Source of the DNA: Desulfobacca sp. 4484_104
Lineage (GTDB): Bacteria > Desulfobacterota > Desulfobaccia > Desulfobaccales > Desulfobaccaceae
Assembly: GCA_002049795.1 (NCBI GenBank)
Contig: MUKC01000001.1
Coordinates: forward strand, 1-64,000
Reading direction: 5' to 3'
DNA length: 64,000 nucleotides
Position numbers and translations under genes: made by a program
Notes under the pieces: model-generated
The model's input: only the letters and a program-made list of their open reading frames with translations
Told to the model about the DNA's origin: nothing
The model's database searches: none
In this document: in pieces, positions 61,613 to 64,000 of the stretch
Position numbering within the stretch: position 1 is the stretch's first letter
How the letters are laid out: every line of letters starts with the position of its first letter

Positions 61613-62632
61613 TCAACGCCAGAAATTACCAACCATTTCGATGTTTCTCTTCCAAACCTGGTGTTGATTAAGGATGACGCGGGAGCCTTGGGGTTCGAAT
61701 TGAAAAGGCAGCTCGCGCAGATGCGAAAGCCGTTCTCGAACCCGATTAATCTGGGAGGGCGAACAATAAAGCAGGATAAAACCGCCGCCCCCCGCGCCGC
61801 TGACCTTACCGCCGATAGCTCCCGCCTCCCGGGCTTGGTGGTAAATTCGATCGATCTGGCGGTTGGAAATAGCCGCGCTGAGCGCCCGTTTGGCCAACCA
61901 GCCGTGGTGCAGCGCCCGGCCAAAATCATCCAGCTTTCCCTGCCGCAATAAATCCCGCATTTGCCAAACCTGATCCCGAATAGCCCTCAGAGCCGGCCGA
62001 CTGGCGCCGATATCGGCGGTAATTTTGGTTAAAATCGGATCTGCCTGGCGGGTATTGCCCAGATAAAAAAGATACAAGTGTTTTTCCAGACAACGTTTTT
62101 GAGACCAGGACAAGTCAAGCCGTTCTGGTTCGACGCGGCCATCGGTCCGGAAGCGGAAGGTACATAAATCGCCGTAGGCGGCAATATATTGGTCCTGGAT
62201 CCCCATGGGCCTTTTCAAAATGTCAATTTCAATCTGACAGGCTTCCTGGGCCAATTGCGCCGGAGTTACTGATCGGCCTAAAAAATTATGACAGGCATTT
62301 AACAGCCCCACCGTCACACTGCTGGAGGACCCTAACCCGCAGCCTTCAGTGGGAACATCGGCCAAGGTGACCACTTCTACGCCATGATCCAGGCCGGTGA
62401 GGCGCAGCGCTTCCCGCATCAGGCCATGCTGAATATCGTCCAGCCGGTGGACCACTTCCCGTTGCGAGTAGTTCAGGACAATCAGATCATCAAAGCGTTT
62501 ATTGACGATGACGTAGATAAATTTGTCAATGGCGGTGCACAGCACCGCGCCCTCTTCCTGGCTCCAGAAATCCTGAAAGTCTGTAAAGCCGCCCACGAAG
62601 CTGATACGTAAGGGCGTTTGGGTAATGATCAT
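61613..62632 (-). CDS. GHMP-family sugar kinase (HddA-like)
   Basis: 339 residues. The start TPLRISFVGGFTDF, the ATP loop VPTEGCGLGSSSSVTVGLL, MGIQDQYIAAYG and the C-terminal SGAGGGGFILLY form the full GHMP kinase set. The closest match by layout is D-glycero-D-manno-heptose 7-phosphate kinase. No gmhA/gmhB are nearby, so the sugar is uncertain, though LPS or S-layer glycan synthesis is likely. Confidence 0.82.
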   Translation of the reverse strand: MIITQTPLRISFVGGFTDFQDFWSQEEGAVLCTAIDKFIYVIVNKRFDDLIVLNYSQREVVHRLDDIQHGLMREALRLTGLDHGVEVVTLADVPTEGCGLGSSSSVTVGLLNACHNFLGRSVTPAQLAQEACQIEIDILKRPMGIQDQYIAAYGDLCTFRFRTDGRVEPERLDLSWSQKRCLEKHLYLFYLGNTRQADPILTKITADIGASRPALRAIRDQVWQMRDLLRQGKLDDFGRALHHGWLAKRALSAAISNRQIDRIYHQAREAGAIGGKVSGAGGGGFILLYCSPSQINRVRERLSHLRELPFQFEPQGSRVILNQHQVWKRNIEMVGNFWR

Positions 62633-63182
62633 GGTCGTGCTCCGGAATCAGCCGTAACGGTAAAGACCCAATTGGGAGAGAGATGCGAGGTTATTAAGTT
62701 GACGCGTCTCCAGCAACTGGTTGCCATCCTTAAGGTTAGCAAGACCCTGAACTTTTATCGGCCGTAGTGCGAACTTAACATTAATTTAAAAAACGGTCCG
62801 CGGTTAATTGCCGCGCTGACCATTAATGCCTTGGTTCTACCTCACACCGGCATGATATCCAGCTAACTGCTTTACAGGAGCGCACCACGGGATTGAAAAT
62901 CTGGCCCTCGTCATGCTTTGAATTAAAATATCAAGACAACCCCTATAATACAATAAAGAAAACTGAACTTCGGGGACCAACGGGAGATTATTCAGAATTT
63001 CTGCCCCAACCCCCACGTCCGTGCCTTAGAGAAGGTCTGCAAAAGTCAGGTGACACTACTATTCAATTGAAAAATAATTTTTTATTTGATAATTAGAAAA
63101 ATATTTCAGGTTATCGGTGCATCTTCCCGATCAATAAAGAGTAACGCGGCGCCATAAAACTTTCATAGTTCAGAGATCGAGC
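62633..63182. other. 550-base intergenic region between divergent genes
   Basis: Separates the sugar kinase (minus) from the diadenylate cyclase (plus). I see a small GCGGTTAATTGCCGC palindrome near 62802 and an AT-rich patch (63061..63115), but no gene, RNA family or clear promoter. Confidence 0.4.
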
Positions 63183-63773
63183 GTGTTTCCTGATACCCAT
63201 CTATTCGACGAGATTTGCGCCAGAAAACAGGGTGTTAGACGCGAAGTATTGGAACATGTTATCACCCTGGCCGTGGAATTGGCCCGCGAAGGCCGAGAAG
63301 GTAGAAAAATCGGCACTTTATTTATCGTCTATGATTCCGACGCGGTGCTGGCCCAATCCAGATGTCTGATATTGGATCCCTTATTGGGACATCCGGACGA
63401 GGTAAAACGGATTGACAATCCTAATATGCGTGAGACCATCAAGGAGTTGGCGCAATTAGACGGGGCGTTTGTGGTTTCTGGGGACGGCGTCGTGGTCTCG
63501 GCCTGCCGGTATCTCAATTCTTCAGCAGTTGGCATTGATTTGCCGCTAGGGTTAGGGTCTCGCCACATGGCCGCCGCCTCCATCACTAAAGAAACTGAAG
63601 CCATTGCGGTGGTCGTATCCGAAAGTTCAGTAGTGCGGGTATTTGTCGGTGGCAAATTGGTCTCGGAAATCATTCCGGAATTATGGGTGCTGAGCCGCGC
63701 CAGCCTGCACCTGAGCTGGCCCTATGTGGAGCGGACCACCAATCATGTTACGGTGGTCAGCAAAGAAGATTGA
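63183..63773 (+). CDS. Diadenylate cyclase (DAC/DisA_N domain protein)
   Basis: 196 residues from GTG 63183. The DAC motifs are visible: the DGA of LAQLDGAFVVSGDGVVV (about residue 93) and the RHR-type motif as GLGSRHMAAASITKETEAIAVVVSES. The DAC region (about 45-185) occupies most of the protein, without the DNA-binding domains of DisA or the helices of DacA. It most resembles soluble DacZ-like proteins. It makes c-di-AMP from two ATP; c-di-AMP commonly controls potassium uptake. Whether RHM retains activity cannot be settled here. Confidence 0.82.
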   Translation: MFPDTHLFDEICARKQGVRREVLEHVITLAVELAREGREGRKIGTLFIVYDSDAVLAQSRCLILDPLLGHPDEVKRIDNPNMRETIKELAQLDGAFVVSGDGVVVSACRYLNSSAVGIDLPLGLGSRHMAAASITKETEAIAVVVSESSVVRVFVGGKLVSEIIPELWVLSRASLHLSWPYVERTTNHVTVVSKED

Positions 63774-63870
63774 CTAAATATTGAGATAAGGAGTAGAATA
63801 ACTATAAGAATCCAATTAATAAGCCCACGCGGCAGATAAATTTGGTTCTTTAATATAAAAGGGGTGGACC

Positions 63871-63947
63871 GTGCTTGCTCAGTAGTTAGTAGTAATCCTG
63901 AGCCGGCTGGTTTACGGGAACAAGCACACTGGTATAAACATCCAGTG
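63871..63947 (+). promoter_or_regulatory. Structured leader before the last gene
   Basis: GTGCTTG (63871..63877) pairs with CAAGCAC (63921..63927), enclosing CTCAG/CTGAG (63878..63882 with 63898..63902). A further hairpin, CACTGG/CCAGTG (63927..63932 with 63942..63947), lies before the GGAGGAG ribosome site. The last C of the first stem is shared with the second, so the two may be alternatives. It matches no riboswitch consensus I know. Confidence 0.35.
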
Positions 63948-63961
63948 CTAGGGAGGAGAAA

Positions 63962-64000
63962 ATGCGTAATTGGGTCCGATTAGGGGGAGTGATGGTATGC
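63962..64000 (+). CDS. Start of a gene cut by the window edge
   Basis: ATG 63962 follows GGAGGAG by a good distance. The 13 visible codons read MRNWVRLGGVMVC, possibly the beginning of a signal peptide or membrane helix. Nothing more can be said. Confidence 0.5.
   Translation, partial: MRNWVRLGGVMVC

Noticed and set aside
61555-61929. 124-codon frame antisense and shifted to the sugar kinase
   Set aside because: It is a shadow in a different frame of the GHMP kinase coding region.
62893-63096. 67-codon open frame upstream of the diadenylate cyclase
   Set aside because: No ribosome site or domain; likely chance.

Overview
The window reads as chromosome of a Gram-negative, probably anaerobic bacterium. 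The best guess is a deltaproteobacterial or Desulfobacterota lineage, perhaps Desulfobacca-like. The clues are an LpxB/lipid A gene, many lipoproteins and periplasmic wall enzymes, a four-heme c-type cytochrome, an oxygen-sensitive 2-hydroxyacyl-CoA dehydratase relative, and the gene orders hisC-cmk-rpsA-sppA and rpsF-rpsR-DUF2232-rplI-dnaB. The lineage is an inference; there is no rRNA or tRNA in the window to settle it. Most of the window is compact housekeeping DNA on both strands. I found no CRISPR array, intact insertion sequence, prophage or recognised riboswitch.

Layout. 1-7 kb: dehydratase fragment, tatD-yggS, a phosphodiester glycosidase, a Rossmann protein beside a receiver-less sigma-54 activator, a split DUF1614 membrane protein, a BamE-like protein and an SPL-type radical SAM enzyme. 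7-13 kb: GH8 lipoprotein, truncated HDOD protein, MTA/SAH deaminase, lytic transglycosylase and an endonuclease III relative. 13.6-21.7 kb: truncated acetolactate decarboxylase, murA, gene remnants, MetE-like protein, CBS and HD-GYP proteins, ilvE. 22-29 kb: Gfo/Idh-lpxB, class I aldolase, and the riboflavin operon ribE-ribBA-ribH-nusB. 29-34.5 kb: rpsF cluster to dnaB, then two convergent hsp20 genes. 34.6-39 kb: dCMP deaminase, pyrE, cytochrome c, queD, small zinc proteins and lipid genes. 39.5-44 kb: hisC-cmk-rpsA-sppA. 44-52 kb: Sua5/YciO, M23 peptidase, murB, chemoreceptor, mtnA and L,D-transpeptidase. 52-55.5 kb: two tandem Lpp-like lipoproteins and polA. 55.7-64 kb: DUF4405, B12-type radical SAM, a QatB/QatC-like pair, a cyclic-nucleotide-binding protein with a potassium channel, a GHMP sugar kinase and a diadenylate cyclase.

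The most interesting locus is 57615..59655. A small protein starting Met-Gly-Thr-Ser overlaps a QueC-like enzyme. This looks like the B and C components of the Qat anti-phage system without an adjacent QatA ATPase or QatD nuclease. QueD, which makes a 7-deazaguanine precursor, is encoded elsewhere in the window.

A second theme is gene decay. At least seven loci keep only part of a recognisable family, several with a frame change: DUF1614, HDOD, AldC, a YrfG-like HAD, a TrkA-C fragment, an MscL tail and the chemoreceptor tail. The non-coding DNA holds several small repeat families: a MITE-like element, two related hairpins, CCAAGACGC palindromes and CAGAAAA heptamers that run into the start of lpxB.
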